From the NCBI GenBank assembly GCA_964399635.1, contig CAYNRU010000043.1, positions 124,001-188,000 on the forward strand: a stretch of 64,000 bases of DNA, written 5' to 3'. The notes under the pieces were generated by a model. That model did not search any database, was not told the DNA's origin, and saw only the letters and a list, made by a program, of their open reading frames with translations. This document shows positions 27,639-35,373 of this stretch, piece by piece; within the stretch, counting starts at the first letter, position 1; every line of letters starts with the position of its first letter. The translations under genes were made by a program, and so were the position numbers. The stretch is from UBA4615 sp964399635. Lineage in GTDB: Bacteria; Pseudomonadota; Gammaproteobacteria; Burkholderiales; Burkholderiaceae_E.

Positions 27639-28469
27639 TCAGCGCAGCGCCGACGCCTCGGCAAGCGTCAGGTCGGTCATGAACATGTGGCCCGACGAGT
27701 GGGTGATCATCTCGGACACGCCCGAGGCCATCGCGATCGACTGCGGCGTCACGCCGCAGGCCCAGAACACCGGCACCTCGCCCTCGCCCACCGGCGTGTA
27801 GCGGCCGGAGTAGACCTGCGAGAGGTCGTCGATGCCGATCTGCGACGGGTCGCCCACGTGCACCGGCGAGCCGTGCGCGATCGGGTAGCGCGCGGTGGTC
27901 TCGATGGTGCGCATCAGCAGCCGGCTCTCGATGGGGCGCATGCTGACGATCATGTTCCCCTCGAAGATGCCGGCCCGGGTGCACGGGATGTTGGAACGGT
28001 AGACCGAGATCCGGCCGGCATCGTCCTTCAGGTGGCGCAGCGGGATGCCGGCGTCGAGCATCGCCTGGTCGAAGGACAGGCTGCAGCCCAGCAGGAAGCC
28101 CACGTGATCGTCGCGCCAGTGCGCGCGCAGGTCGCGGACCTCCTCGACAAGCACGCCGTCGCGGAACACGCGGTACTTGGAGAGGTCGGTGCGGATGTCG
28201 GCACCCGCCGCGCAGTGCCTGGGCACCGGGTCGCCCGCGTCGAGCACCTCGATCAGCGGACAGGGCTTGGGGTTGGCCAGGCAAAAGCGCAGGAAATCGA
28301 ACGCGTGGCGCTGGGGCACGATCGCGAGGTTCGCGTGGATGTGGCCGCGCGCCATGCCATGGGTGACACCGGTCCACCGGCCCTCGCGAACCGCCTGGCG
28401 TACCTCCGAGGGGTGGGCCGTGGCGAGGTCGCTGCGGGTGGGGTGGCTCTGCGCCGGCGTGTCGAGCAT
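27639..28469 (-). CDS. DUF1445 family putative hydro-lyase (D-glutamate cyclase-like)
   Basis: 276 residues. The start at 28469 has GAGG about 12 bp upstream; the frame continues 5' without protein-like sequence. Family motifs: VREGRWTGVTHGMARGHIHA, LVILxP-like LAIVPQRHAFDFLRFC, VGFLLGCSLSFDQAMLDAGI, TRAGIFEGNMIVSMRP, and GEVPVFWACGVTP near the C-terminus. A eukaryotic homologue acts as D-glutamate cyclase; bacterial members are annotated as hydro-lyases with little experimental support. As first gene of the operon with a Bug protein, an aldolase and a racemase-like protein, it may process the same organic acid. Confidence 0.82.
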   Translation of the reverse strand: MLDTPAQSHPTRSDLATAHPSEVRQAVREGRWTGVTHGMARGHIHANLAIVPQRHAFDFLRFCLANPKPCPLIEVLDAGDPVPRHCAAGADIRTDLSKYRVFRDGVLVEEVRDLRAHWRDDHVGFLLGCSLSFDQAMLDAGIPLRHLKDDAGRISVYRSNIPCTRAGIFEGNMIVSMRPIESRLLMRTIETTARYPIAHGSPVHVGDPSQIGIDDLSQVYSGRYTPVGEGEVPVFWACGVTPQSIAMASGVSEMITHSSGHMFMTDLTLAEASALR

Positions 28470-28744
28470 CTTGAAGCATCCTCGGAATCCACGGGCCTCG
28501 CCCGCTCGCTGCGAGCATACCCGATGGCCTGCGCGGGATTGCCCCTGGCGGGCGGGCGCGGGTCGGGGCAGGGCATTCGATGTCGCCATGCTCGAGGCCC
28601 GCGATGCGCGCGGGCACCTGTGAGCGGACCCCTCGCGGCCCGACGCGCCTATACTCGCGGCCGTCGCATCGATCGGACCGCCGCCGGGCGCGGCCCCGGT
28701 CGGGATCGAGGACAGACGCGCCGCGGCCGCGGCAGGAGGGCGAG

Positions 28745-29671
28745 ATGACGTTCGTCGATGGAGTGCTCTGGTGGATCGTGCTCGGTGCGCTCATGGGCTG
28801 GTTGGCCGCCTGGTGGCTCGGGCGCTCGACGCAGCGGCTGCTGACGGAGCCGGTGATCCAGATCGTCGAGCGCACGCTCGACAACCCGCGTCACATCTCG
28901 CGGATCGCGACGCTCGAGGGCGAGGCCCTCGGGCTGCAGCGCGAGCTCGCCGCGATCCCCGCGTTGCAGGCGCGCGTCGACGAGCTGCTGGCGACCCCGC
29001 CGCAGGTCGTCGAGAAGGTGGTGACCCGCACGGTCGACCGCGTGATCGAGAAGCCCGTCGAGCGGATCGTGGAGCGGATCGTGGAACGCATCGTCGACCG
29101 TCCGGTGCCCGACCTCGCCGCGCTCGCCGGGCGTGACGCGGCGCTGCGTGTGCAGCGCCAGCGCATCGAGCACCTCGACGCGCTCAGCGAGGTGCTCGCC
29201 GACCGGCTCGCCACTGCGGCCCGTCCTGTGCCGCCGGCGGCCGAGACGACACCGCCCGCGACGCCTGCCGCACGGTCGGACGTACCGGCCGCAGACGTAG
29301 TGCGCCCGCTGCGCGCGCGCATCGAGCACCTGGAGGCGCTCGCCGCGGTGCTGGCCGAGCGGCTCGCCGAAGCACGCCGCTCGGCGCACGCGGGCGCCAC
29401 CGGCTTCGCGGTGGCGAGCGACACGGACATCGAGATCGTAGAGGGCATCGGCCCCAAGATCGCCGAGCTGCTGCGCGCCCGCGGCCTGGGCTCGTTCGGC
29501 GCGCTCGCGCAGGCCTCGCCCGGCACGCTGCGCGAGATCCTCGACGACGGCGGGCCGGCGTACCGGATCGCCGATCCGGGCAGCTGGCCCGAGCAGGCGC
29601 GGCTCGCCGCCGACGGCCGCTGGGACGAGCTGAAGACGCTGCAGGACTCGCTGAACGCGGGCCGACGCTGA
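28745..29671 (+). CDS. Membrane-anchored coiled-coil protein with C-terminal helix-hairpin-helix domain
   Basis: 308 residues. A transmembrane helix at 6-26 (GVLWWIVLGALMGWLAAWWL) is followed by a long helical region with a heptad-like VVEKVV, EKPVERIVERIVERIVDRPV section. Two short copies of an RIEHLxAL motif lie at about 140 and 195. The C-terminus (about 228-308) has DIEIVEGIGPKIAELLRARG, a helix-hairpin-helix of the type also found in DUF4332-like proteins. Start ATG 28745. It lies 10 bp upstream of the OmpA-like gene, so the two are probably one operon acting at the cell envelope. Confidence 0.7.
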   Translation: MTFVDGVLWWIVLGALMGWLAAWWLGRSTQRLLTEPVIQIVERTLDNPRHISRIATLEGEALGLQRELAAIPALQARVDELLATPPQVVEKVVTRTVDRVIEKPVERIVERIVERIVDRPVPDLAALAGRDAALRVQRQRIEHLDALSEVLADRLATAARPVPPAAETTPPATPAARSDVPAADVVRPLRARIEHLEALAAVLAERLAEARRSAHAGATGFAVASDTDIEIVEGIGPKIAELLRARGLGSFGALAQASPGTLREILDDGGPAYRIADPGSWPEQARLAADGRWDELKTLQDSLNAGRR

Positions 29672-29681
29672 GGAGCCGACG

Positions 29682-30452
29682 ATGACCACGACGACTTCGG
29701 ACACGACGACCGTGCAGGGCGCACCCCGCCGCGTGGTCGACGACGCCTGGCACGCGCTGAACCGGCGCTATGCGATTGGCGCGGGCGTGCTGGCCGCGGC
29801 GCTGGCGCTGCTCTGGGCGCTCGGCGTCGGGCCGGGCGCATGGCGCGGCGCGCAGCCCGGCGCGGACGTCGCACCCCGTGCGGCGGACGCCCCGGCGCCC
29901 GCGTCGCGCGACGCCGCCGTCGCACCCGCGGCGACCAGGCCGTCCGCCGCGGCGGGCGACACGCCGGCCACTGCGGCGGCGAAGGCGGGCGCCGCAGCGC
30001 CCGCGCCCCGCGGCGGCGCCACGGCCGGCGCGCCCGCGGGCGGCGGCGACCCACCCGCGGCCGCCCGGGGCGGCCCGGCGACGGGCAACGGCGCCCCCGC
30101 CACCGATGCCGCGACCGCACCGCGCGCCCTGCCCGGCGCGCCCGTCGCGCGCCTGTACTTCGAGCCCGACCAGGCCTGGCCATCGGGCGAGATCGGCCCG
30201 CGACTGGCGCCGGTGCTGGCCAGGCTCAAGGCCGAGCCGGACACCAAGGCCCTGGTGAGCGGCTTCCACGACCGGCGGGGTTCGGTCGAGCGCAACGCGG
30301 CGCTCGCGCTGCGCCGCGCGCAGGCGGTGCGCCGCGCGCTGATCCGCGAGGGCATCCCGGCCGCGCGCATCGTGCTCGCCAAGCCGCAGCAGACGCAGGG
30401 CAGCGGCCCGGACCGCGAGGCGCGGCGGGTCGAGGTCACGGTCGCACGCTGA
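29682..30452 (+). CDS. OmpA-family C-terminal domain protein, inner-membrane anchored
   Basis: 256 residues. A single hydrophobic helix at about 31-50 (YAIGAGVLAAALALLWALGV) is followed by 90 residues of Ala/Pro/Gly-rich linker. The C-terminal about 100 residues form an OmpA-like peptidoglycan-binding fold (VARLYFEPDQAWPSGEI, ALVSGFHDRRGSVERNAALA, RRAQAVRRALIREGIPAARI). In the binding loop, GFHDRRGS replaces the usual GHTDxxGS, so the conserved Asp is shifted but present. The linker would let the domain reach peptidoglycan from the inner membrane. It is paired with the HhH protein upstream. Confidence 0.78.
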   Translation: MTTTTSDTTTVQGAPRRVVDDAWHALNRRYAIGAGVLAAALALLWALGVGPGAWRGAQPGADVAPRAADAPAPASRDAAVAPAATRPSAAAGDTPATAAAKAGAAAPAPRGGATAGAPAGGGDPPAAARGGPATGNGAPATDAATAPRALPGAPVARLYFEPDQAWPSGEIGPRLAPVLARLKAEPDTKALVSGFHDRRGSVERNAALALRRAQAVRRALIREGIPAARIVLAKPQQTQGSGPDREARRVEVTVAR

Positions 30453-30488
30453 GGATCGGCCGCCGCGCGGGGCGGCCCGCCGTCCGGA

Positions 30489-31379
30489 TCAGAGGCGGTC
30501 GGTGCCCATCAGCTCGGCCACCCCGGGCAGCGGCCCCTCGTCGCTGAGCAGCGGCGCGAGCCGCCTGTCGGCCAGCACGTCGGCGATCGCCCGCGGCGCG
30601 CCATCCACGTAGACCACGCCGCCCACCAGCCTGACGCCGTGGCTGTAGTCGGCGTAGCGCGCGCCGTGAACGGTGGACAGCGGCTGGATCGGCGCATCCG
30701 GGCCGCGGTGCCAGCCGTAGATGGCGACGCGGCCCGGCGCGCTCCACAGCCGGCTGCTCATCACCAGGTCCTTCTTGTGCCCCGCGGTCAGCGCGCCGGG
30801 CCTGCCGCCCGCGCCGTCGCGCTGCGCCTGCACCATCGCGTTGTGGCGCAGGTAGTAGGCGGTCGATCGCATCGCGTCGCCCGCCGGCAGGGGCTGCGGC
30901 CTCAAGCGCACCGCCGCCTCGCGATAGATCAGGTCGACGATCCTGCGCGTGGGCAGCACGAAGCCGAAGCGGGCCGCCACCGCCAGCGCGGTGTCCAGCC
31001 CCATCGGCACGAGCAGGAAGTCGGTGTCCGAGCCCAGGCTCAGGTAGTCGGACAGCACGCACAGCGTGAGCTGCACCGACTGGCCGCCCGGCAGGCGCGC
31101 GCTCAGCGTCGTCGGCAGCACCTGACGCAGGAAGCGCGGCATGTTGCCGGCCAGCAGCTCCTCGCGGATCGCGGCGTCACGGTCGGGCTCGCTCAGCGGC
31201 GCCACCGCCTGCGCGAACGCGCTGCCCGCGCGCGCCTCGGCCGCGCGCTGCGGGATGCGCTGCGCCGCGGCACCACAGAGCGCGTCCGGCGCCTCGGCGC
31301 AGGCCGCCCCGGCCAGCATCAGCGCCACGAGTCCGGGCAGGGCATGGCGGCGCAGGGTGTGGAGCAGGGTCATGCGCAA
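30489..31379 (-). CDS. Exported conserved hypothetical protein
   Basis: 296 residues (294 from ATG 31373). A signal peptide spans about 1-28 (LPGLVALMLAGAACAEA). The mature protein carries GNMPRFLRQVLPTTL, LTLCVLSDYLSLGSDTDFLL, LPTRRIVDLIYREAAVRLRP, STAYYLRHNAMVQAQR, AGHKKDLVMSSRLW, VAIYGWHRGPDAPIQPLS and HGARYADYSHGVRLV. These read as a well-conserved, probably enzymatic domain, with several His/Asp/Lys residues in invariant-looking blocks, but no family is recognised. It is the last gene of a minus-strand run (epimerase, NAGPA-like, SUMF1-like, this gene). A 16-bp palindrome lies about 80-90 bp upstream. Confidence 0.6.
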   Translation of the reverse strand: MRMTLLHTLRRHALPGLVALMLAGAACAEAPDALCGAAAQRIPQRAAEARAGSAFAQAVAPLSEPDRDAAIREELLAGNMPRFLRQVLPTTLSARLPGGQSVQLTLCVLSDYLSLGSDTDFLLVPMGLDTALAVAARFGFVLPTRRIVDLIYREAAVRLRPQPLPAGDAMRSTAYYLRHNAMVQAQRDGAGGRPGALTAGHKKDLVMSSRLWSAPGRVAIYGWHRGPDAPIQPLSTVHGARYADYSHGVRLVGGVVYVDGAPRAIADVLADRRLAPLLSDEGPLPGVAELMGTDRL

Positions 31380-31455
31380 GCGGGTGCGACCGGCCGGGAG
31401 GGGAGGCCTCCCTTATACCGAATTTCGCGGCCCCACCGCGCGCCGCGCCACCCGA

Positions 31456-31471
31456 CTTGACCGCGGTCAAG
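31456..31471. promoter_or_regulatory. Perfect palindrome resembling an FNR/DNR-family operator
   Basis: CTTGACCGCGGTCAAG is a perfect 16-bp inverted repeat. Its core TTGAC-N4-GTCAA matches the spacing of CRP/FNR-superfamily sites such as DNR/NnrR boxes. It overlaps the stop codon of the SUMF1-like gene and lies about 77-92 bp upstream of the exported-protein start, a sensible operator position. High-GC chance palindromes cannot be excluded. Confidence 0.4.
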
Positions 31472-32471
31472 GCGCCCCGAGCGTCTTGCAGCAGCGAAAC
31501 CCGAGGTGGTAGTTGGCGTGGCTCGCGGCGTCGAGCACGCGGCTGCCGTGCCAGTAGGGCGCGCGCCATCGGCACCAGTCCTCGTGGGCACGGTACGTAT
31601 CGAACACGAACCAGCTGCCCTTCATCTCGGTATGGCCGAGCTCGCGGCTGCCCCGGCTGGCCATCTGCTCGGGGCGCAGCGGCAGGTTCATGTGCTCGGC
31701 CGCGTTGCCGTTGAGGTCGTACACGCCGAGCGGGCTGCGGCACTGCGGGAACGCGCCGGTCGGGTAGGTGTTGGAGCCGCAGGCGTTCCAGCCGCCGCCC
31801 TCGCAGCCCGGTGTCTTCTGGCCGGCCGCGGCACAGATGCCGCGCTGGTACTGCGTGCCGTAGCTCCAGCGCCGGTCGCCCGCGTAGGAGGCGTTGTGGG
31901 CGCTGCGCATGCGGCTGATCGCCGCCTCCGCCGGCAACCCCGCCGCCAGCTCGAAGCGGTAGTCCGGCGCCAGCGATCGCCCCTCGCAGGCGCCCTCCCA
32001 TTCATGCGCGTCGCACAGCCGCTTGCCCATCGCCTCGCACACCTGGGCCGCCTCGCGGGCGCGCACCCACACCACCGGGTATTCGCATGGGATGTTCGGG
32101 AACTCGTAGCGGTCGATGCAGGCGCGGGCCTGCTCGGGGCGCTGCGTCGCCGGGTCGTACAGCGGCGCCATGTGGCGCGCGCCGCAGATGCGCTCGGCGT
32201 CGAAGGGCTCGGCGGGCGACGGCGCCGCGGCGCGCGCGGCGCGGCACTGCTCGGGCGTCTGCGGGTGCACCGAGATCGCCGGGTTGCCCTGACCGATGAA
32301 CCCCGAGCGCATGAAGAGGGCGCGCAGGCGCTGCACGGTCTCGTCGGAGAGGCCGTGCTCGTCCTGCAGCCGTGCCAGCAGCGCCTCGTTCTGCTGCTGC
32401 AGCGTCACGGCGCCCACCGCGCCCGCGAAGCACAGCGCGCCCACCCACAGCCACAGCGCGCGCAGCCTCAT
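31467..32471 (-). CDS. Exported SUMF1/formylglycine-generating-enzyme-like protein
   Basis: 334 residues. The start at 32471 gives a signal peptide (LRALWLWVGALCFAGAVGA). FGE-sulfatase-type motifs are spread over residues about 95-330: CIDRYEFPNIPCEYPVVWV, AAQVCEAMGKRLCDAHEWEG, SPLGVYDLNGNAAEHMNLPL and LGFRCCKTL at the C-terminus. True FGE oxidises a sulfatase Cys to formylglycine with two catalytic Cys; most relatives with this fold do other chemistry or bind ligands. Many Cys are present, suggesting disulfides in the periplasm. Its ATG overlaps the stop of the NAGPA-like gene (ATGA 32468-32471), a tight functional coupling. Confidence 0.75.
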   Translation of the reverse strand: MRLRALWLWVGALCFAGAVGAVTLQQQNEALLARLQDEHGLSDETVQRLRALFMRSGFIGQGNPAISVHPQTPEQCRAARAAAPSPAEPFDAERICGARHMAPLYDPATQRPEQARACIDRYEFPNIPCEYPVVWVRAREAAQVCEAMGKRLCDAHEWEGACEGRSLAPDYRFELAAGLPAEAAISRMRSAHNASYAGDRRWSYGTQYQRGICAAAGQKTPGCEGGGWNACGSNTYPTGAFPQCRSPLGVYDLNGNAAEHMNLPLRPEQMASRGSRELGHTEMKGSWFVFDTYRAHEDWCRWRAPYWHGSRVLDAASHANYHLGFRCCKTLGAP

Positions 32472-34150
32472 GGCCCGACCTTGCGCAGCAGGTAGAAGAA
32501 GTCGCGGTCGTCGGCGAAGCCCAGGAAGCGCGGCACCAGCGCCGTGCCGACCTGCCGGTCGAGCACGGCCATGCCGTCCACCAGGTTCTCCACGCCGATC
32601 TGCGCGCCCTGGCGCGGATAGAGCGCGAGGTAGGTGTGCTCGAGCGCGTTCATGTCCAGGTGCATCGCATACCGGCAGCCGTAGGCCTGGAAGGTCTGCG
32701 CCATGGCGCGCGGCGTCGCGCTCGAGAAGTAGCCATAGACCAGGAAGCGCCGCCCGCCGCCCGCCAGCAGGCAGGCGCCCGCCCGCAGCGTACGCAGCGC
32801 CTCGTCGGCCGAGCCGGACCAGTTGCCCGGCCCCCACTGGCCCACGAGCGGGCCGATCGTGCCCGCCTCGCCGCTCGCGCCGCGCTCGAGCAGCGGCACG
32901 CCGTTTTGCCGCGCGTGGCGCAGCCGCGGCGCCAGCGCGTCGTCGTTGGTGCGCCAGGTCTTCATGTCCACCGAGCCGTCGTCCAGCACGAGCAGCGTGG
33001 ACAGGCCCGGTACCAGCCTGCTGAAAACGACCCCTTGCTCGACGAAGCCGTAGTGGCTGCCCTGGCTGACGCCCGCCAGCGCGCCGCTGCGAAAGGCGCC
33101 GTGCTCGCGCTTGAAGCCGCCGGTGAAGGTCGCGACGGCGCGCGCCTGCAAGGACGGGGCGAGCATGCCCGTGCGCACGAGCGGCGCGGCGCTGTCGAAG
33201 CCGTCGGGCCCGGGCCAGGCCGGGAGGCGGCGCTCCGGCGGCACGCGCGCCGACCACCCCAGGCGCGGATGCTCGGTGCCGAGCGCGAAGCCGAGCTCGA
33301 ACGCGCCGAGGTCGAAGGCCACCAGGTACGCGAGGGCCTGCGCCTCGACCGGATCGAGCTGCGCGGCGGCGATCGCCGCGCCGGGCTGCATCACGCTGAC
33401 GAAGACGCCTGCGACGCCGGCCGCGGGCGCCCAATGGCCCAGCGCCAGGCCGCGCTCGCGCGGGCCGACGTCGATCGCGAGGCTGTCGGGCAGCACCGCC
33501 GGCGCGGCACCCGGCTCGCGCAGGCGGGCCACGGGCGGCGCGGCACCCGGCTCGGCGAAGCCGGCGGCCGGCTGCGAGGCCGGCTGGCCGCGCTCGATGA
33601 ACGCATCGCGATAGAGCTCGCGCCGCACGAAGCCCACGATCTGCTCGCCGCGCCACACGTGATCGCGCAGGAACTCGGTGGTGGCCTCGAGCGCGCTGCG
33701 GTTGCCGCGCACGGCGTTGCGCAGGTAGAGACGGCCCTCGCACAGCGGCGCATACGCCAGCTGCGCGCTGCGCGCACGCGCGAGCGCGTCGCCCGGCCAC
33801 AGCGCGCAGCGGTGCTCGCCATCGGGCGCGGCGATGCGCAGCCGGCCCGCCGCGCCGGGGTCGAGCGTCACACGCTGGCGTGACGGGTCGGCGTTCTCGA
33901 GATGAAACGTCTGCGCGGCGGGCCCGCCGGGCGCGGCCAGGGTGACCAGCAGCCAGGCGTTCACGACCGGGTTCAGCTGCAAGAGGCTCAGGCTGCCGAG
34001 GCGTCCGGCCGCGTCGCGCAGCGCCACGCTCTCGCTCGTGCGCATGCCCTGCAGCGCGACGATGCCCGAGGCCGCTGGCACCTGCTGGCCGGTCGCGTGC
34101 ATCGCCACGACCAGCAGCGCAAGCGCCCAAGCGGCACGCAGCCGGCGCAC
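32468..34150 (-). CDS. Exported protein with phosphodiester glycosidase (NAGPA)-like domain
   Basis: 560 residues if GTG 34150 is used (568 from GTG 34174, overlapping the epimerase end). A signal peptide-like VRRLRAAWALALLVVAMHAT starts the protein. The N-terminal half is an unrecognised beta-rich region. About residues 310-555 resemble the NAGPA/phosphodiester-glycosidase fold: VATFTGGFKREHGAFRSG, YGFVEQGVVFSRLVPGLSTL, VLDDGSVDMKTW, and a late MHLDMNALEHTYLALYPRQG. The family cleaves a phosphodiester-linked sugar; the substrate here is unknown. It is coupled to the SUMF1-like gene by a 4-bp overlap. Confidence 0.6.
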   Translation of the reverse strand: MRRLRAAWALALLVVAMHATGQQVPAASGIVALQGMRTSESVALRDAAGRLGSLSLLQLNPVVNAWLLVTLAAPGGPAAQTFHLENADPSRQRVTLDPGAAGRLRIAAPDGEHRCALWPGDALARARSAQLAYAPLCEGRLYLRNAVRGNRSALEATTEFLRDHVWRGEQIVGFVRRELYRDAFIERGQPASQPAAGFAEPGAAPPVARLREPGAAPAVLPDSLAIDVGPRERGLALGHWAPAAGVAGVFVSVMQPGAAIAAAQLDPVEAQALAYLVAFDLGAFELGFALGTEHPRLGWSARVPPERRLPAWPGPDGFDSAAPLVRTGMLAPSLQARAVATFTGGFKREHGAFRSGALAGVSQGSHYGFVEQGVVFSRLVPGLSTLLVLDDGSVDMKTWRTNDDALAPRLRHARQNGVPLLERGASGEAGTIGPLVGQWGPGNWSGSADEALRTLRAGACLLAGGGRRFLVYGYFSSATPRAMAQTFQAYGCRYAMHLDMNALEHTYLALYPRQGAQIGVENLVDGMAVLDRQVGTALVPRFLGFADDRDFFYLLRKVGP

Positions 34151-34161
34151 CGCGCCCGCGT

Positions 34162-35220
34162 TCAGAAGACCCACTTGGCCAGCCCCAGGACGCCGCGCTT
34201 CCAGGGCACGCGATGCGTGATGCCGCTGCGGCCCTGGAACTCCGCGCGATGCGCCAGGTACCACTCGTAGTTGCGCACCAGCGCCTCGCGATTGGAATGC
34301 GCCGGCGTGAAGCCGAGCCGCTGCTGCAGACGCTCGATCGACACCTCGCTGTCGCGGTCCGCCGTCTCGTAGATCCATGCGTACAGCGGCGACAGCCCCA
34401 TGCGGTTCAGCAGGCGCAACAGCAGCACGGTCGGGCGCGCGGGCAGTCCGATCACGCGCTTGCCGCGGCCGGCACGGTCGAGCACCGCCTGGAAGTTGTC
34501 GCGCATCGTGCCGAAGGTCTTCGCGCCGATATTGAAGGTGTCGTCGACGCGCGCCGGCGCGAGCGTCAGGCACAGCGCGATCGCCTCGCACAGGTCGGCC
34601 ACGTCGAGCAGCTGGTAGCCGTTGTCGCCGCGGCCCAGAACGGGGAAGTTGCGCCCCTCGAAGGCCCAGTCGTAGAGCAGCTCGAAGGCGCCGAGGCGCT
34701 CGGGGCCGACGAAGGTCTTGGGCCGCAGGACGGGCACGCACAGGCCGCGCGCGCGGTAGTCCAGGCACAGACGCTCGGCGTCGATCTTGGCGTGGCCGTA
34801 GGGCCCCACGCCGTGCAGCGCGTCGTCCTCGCGCAGGGGATGGTGGTCGGGGATGCCGTAGACCGCGGTCGACGAGATGTAGACGAATCGTGCGACGCCG
34901 TGGCGCAGCGCCGCCTCCAGCAGCAGCTTCGTGCCGTCGACGCCGGTCGAGCGGATCTCCTCGTCGCTCGCGAGCGGCAGCGCCGCCGCGCAGTGGACCA
35001 CGACGTCGATGTCCTTCATCGCGTCGTCCACCGCGCGCGCGTCCCGGATGTCCCCCAGGATGGCGTCGATACGGTCACGCTCCGGATAGTCGAAGGGCGC
35101 AATGTCCAGCGAGCGCAGGACCATCCCGCGCGACAGCAGCAGACGCACGAGGTTGATGCCGAGGAAGCCGGAGCCGCCGGTGATCAGGCATCGCATGGGG
35201 GATGGGCTCGTGATCGACAT
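34162..35220 (-). CDS. NAD-dependent epimerase/dehydratase (extended SDR)
   Basis: 352 residues (344 from the ATG at 35196, which sits right before the Rossmann strand). CLITGGSGFLGINLVRLLLS is the dinucleotide-binding motif. VVHCAAALPLAS, the Ser of FVYISSTAVYG and the catalytic Tyr-Lys pair of GPYGHAKIDAERL are present. Such enzymes modify nucleotide sugars or steroid/isoprenoid substrates; no specific activity can be assigned. It is first in the run that continues with the exported NAGPA-like and SUMF1-like genes, so a role in making or modifying an envelope glycan is possible. Confidence 0.82.
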   Translation of the reverse strand: MSITSPSPMRCLITGGSGFLGINLVRLLLSRGMVLRSLDIAPFDYPERDRIDAILGDIRDARAVDDAMKDIDVVVHCAAALPLASDEEIRSTGVDGTKLLLEAALRHGVARFVYISSTAVYGIPDHHPLREDDALHGVGPYGHAKIDAERLCLDYRARGLCVPVLRPKTFVGPERLGAFELLYDWAFEGRNFPVLGRGDNGYQLLDVADLCEAIALCLTLAPARVDDTFNIGAKTFGTMRDNFQAVLDRAGRGKRVIGLPARPTVLLLRLLNRMGLSPLYAWIYETADRDSEVSIERLQQRLGFTPAHSNREALVRNYEWYLAHRAEFQGRSGITHRVPWKRGVLGLAKWVF

Positions 35221-35373
35221 CGCAGGCCCAAGGTAGTGCGTCCGGGATCCGCGTCATTGACACAGCGCAATGGCCCTGAAGAACTGCCTCGGTGCAGGCC
35301 ATGTCCCCAGGCGCAGACCGCAGGATCCGCGGTCGGTGTTAGCCTTTGCGCAAAGAACCACGGGGGAGACGAC

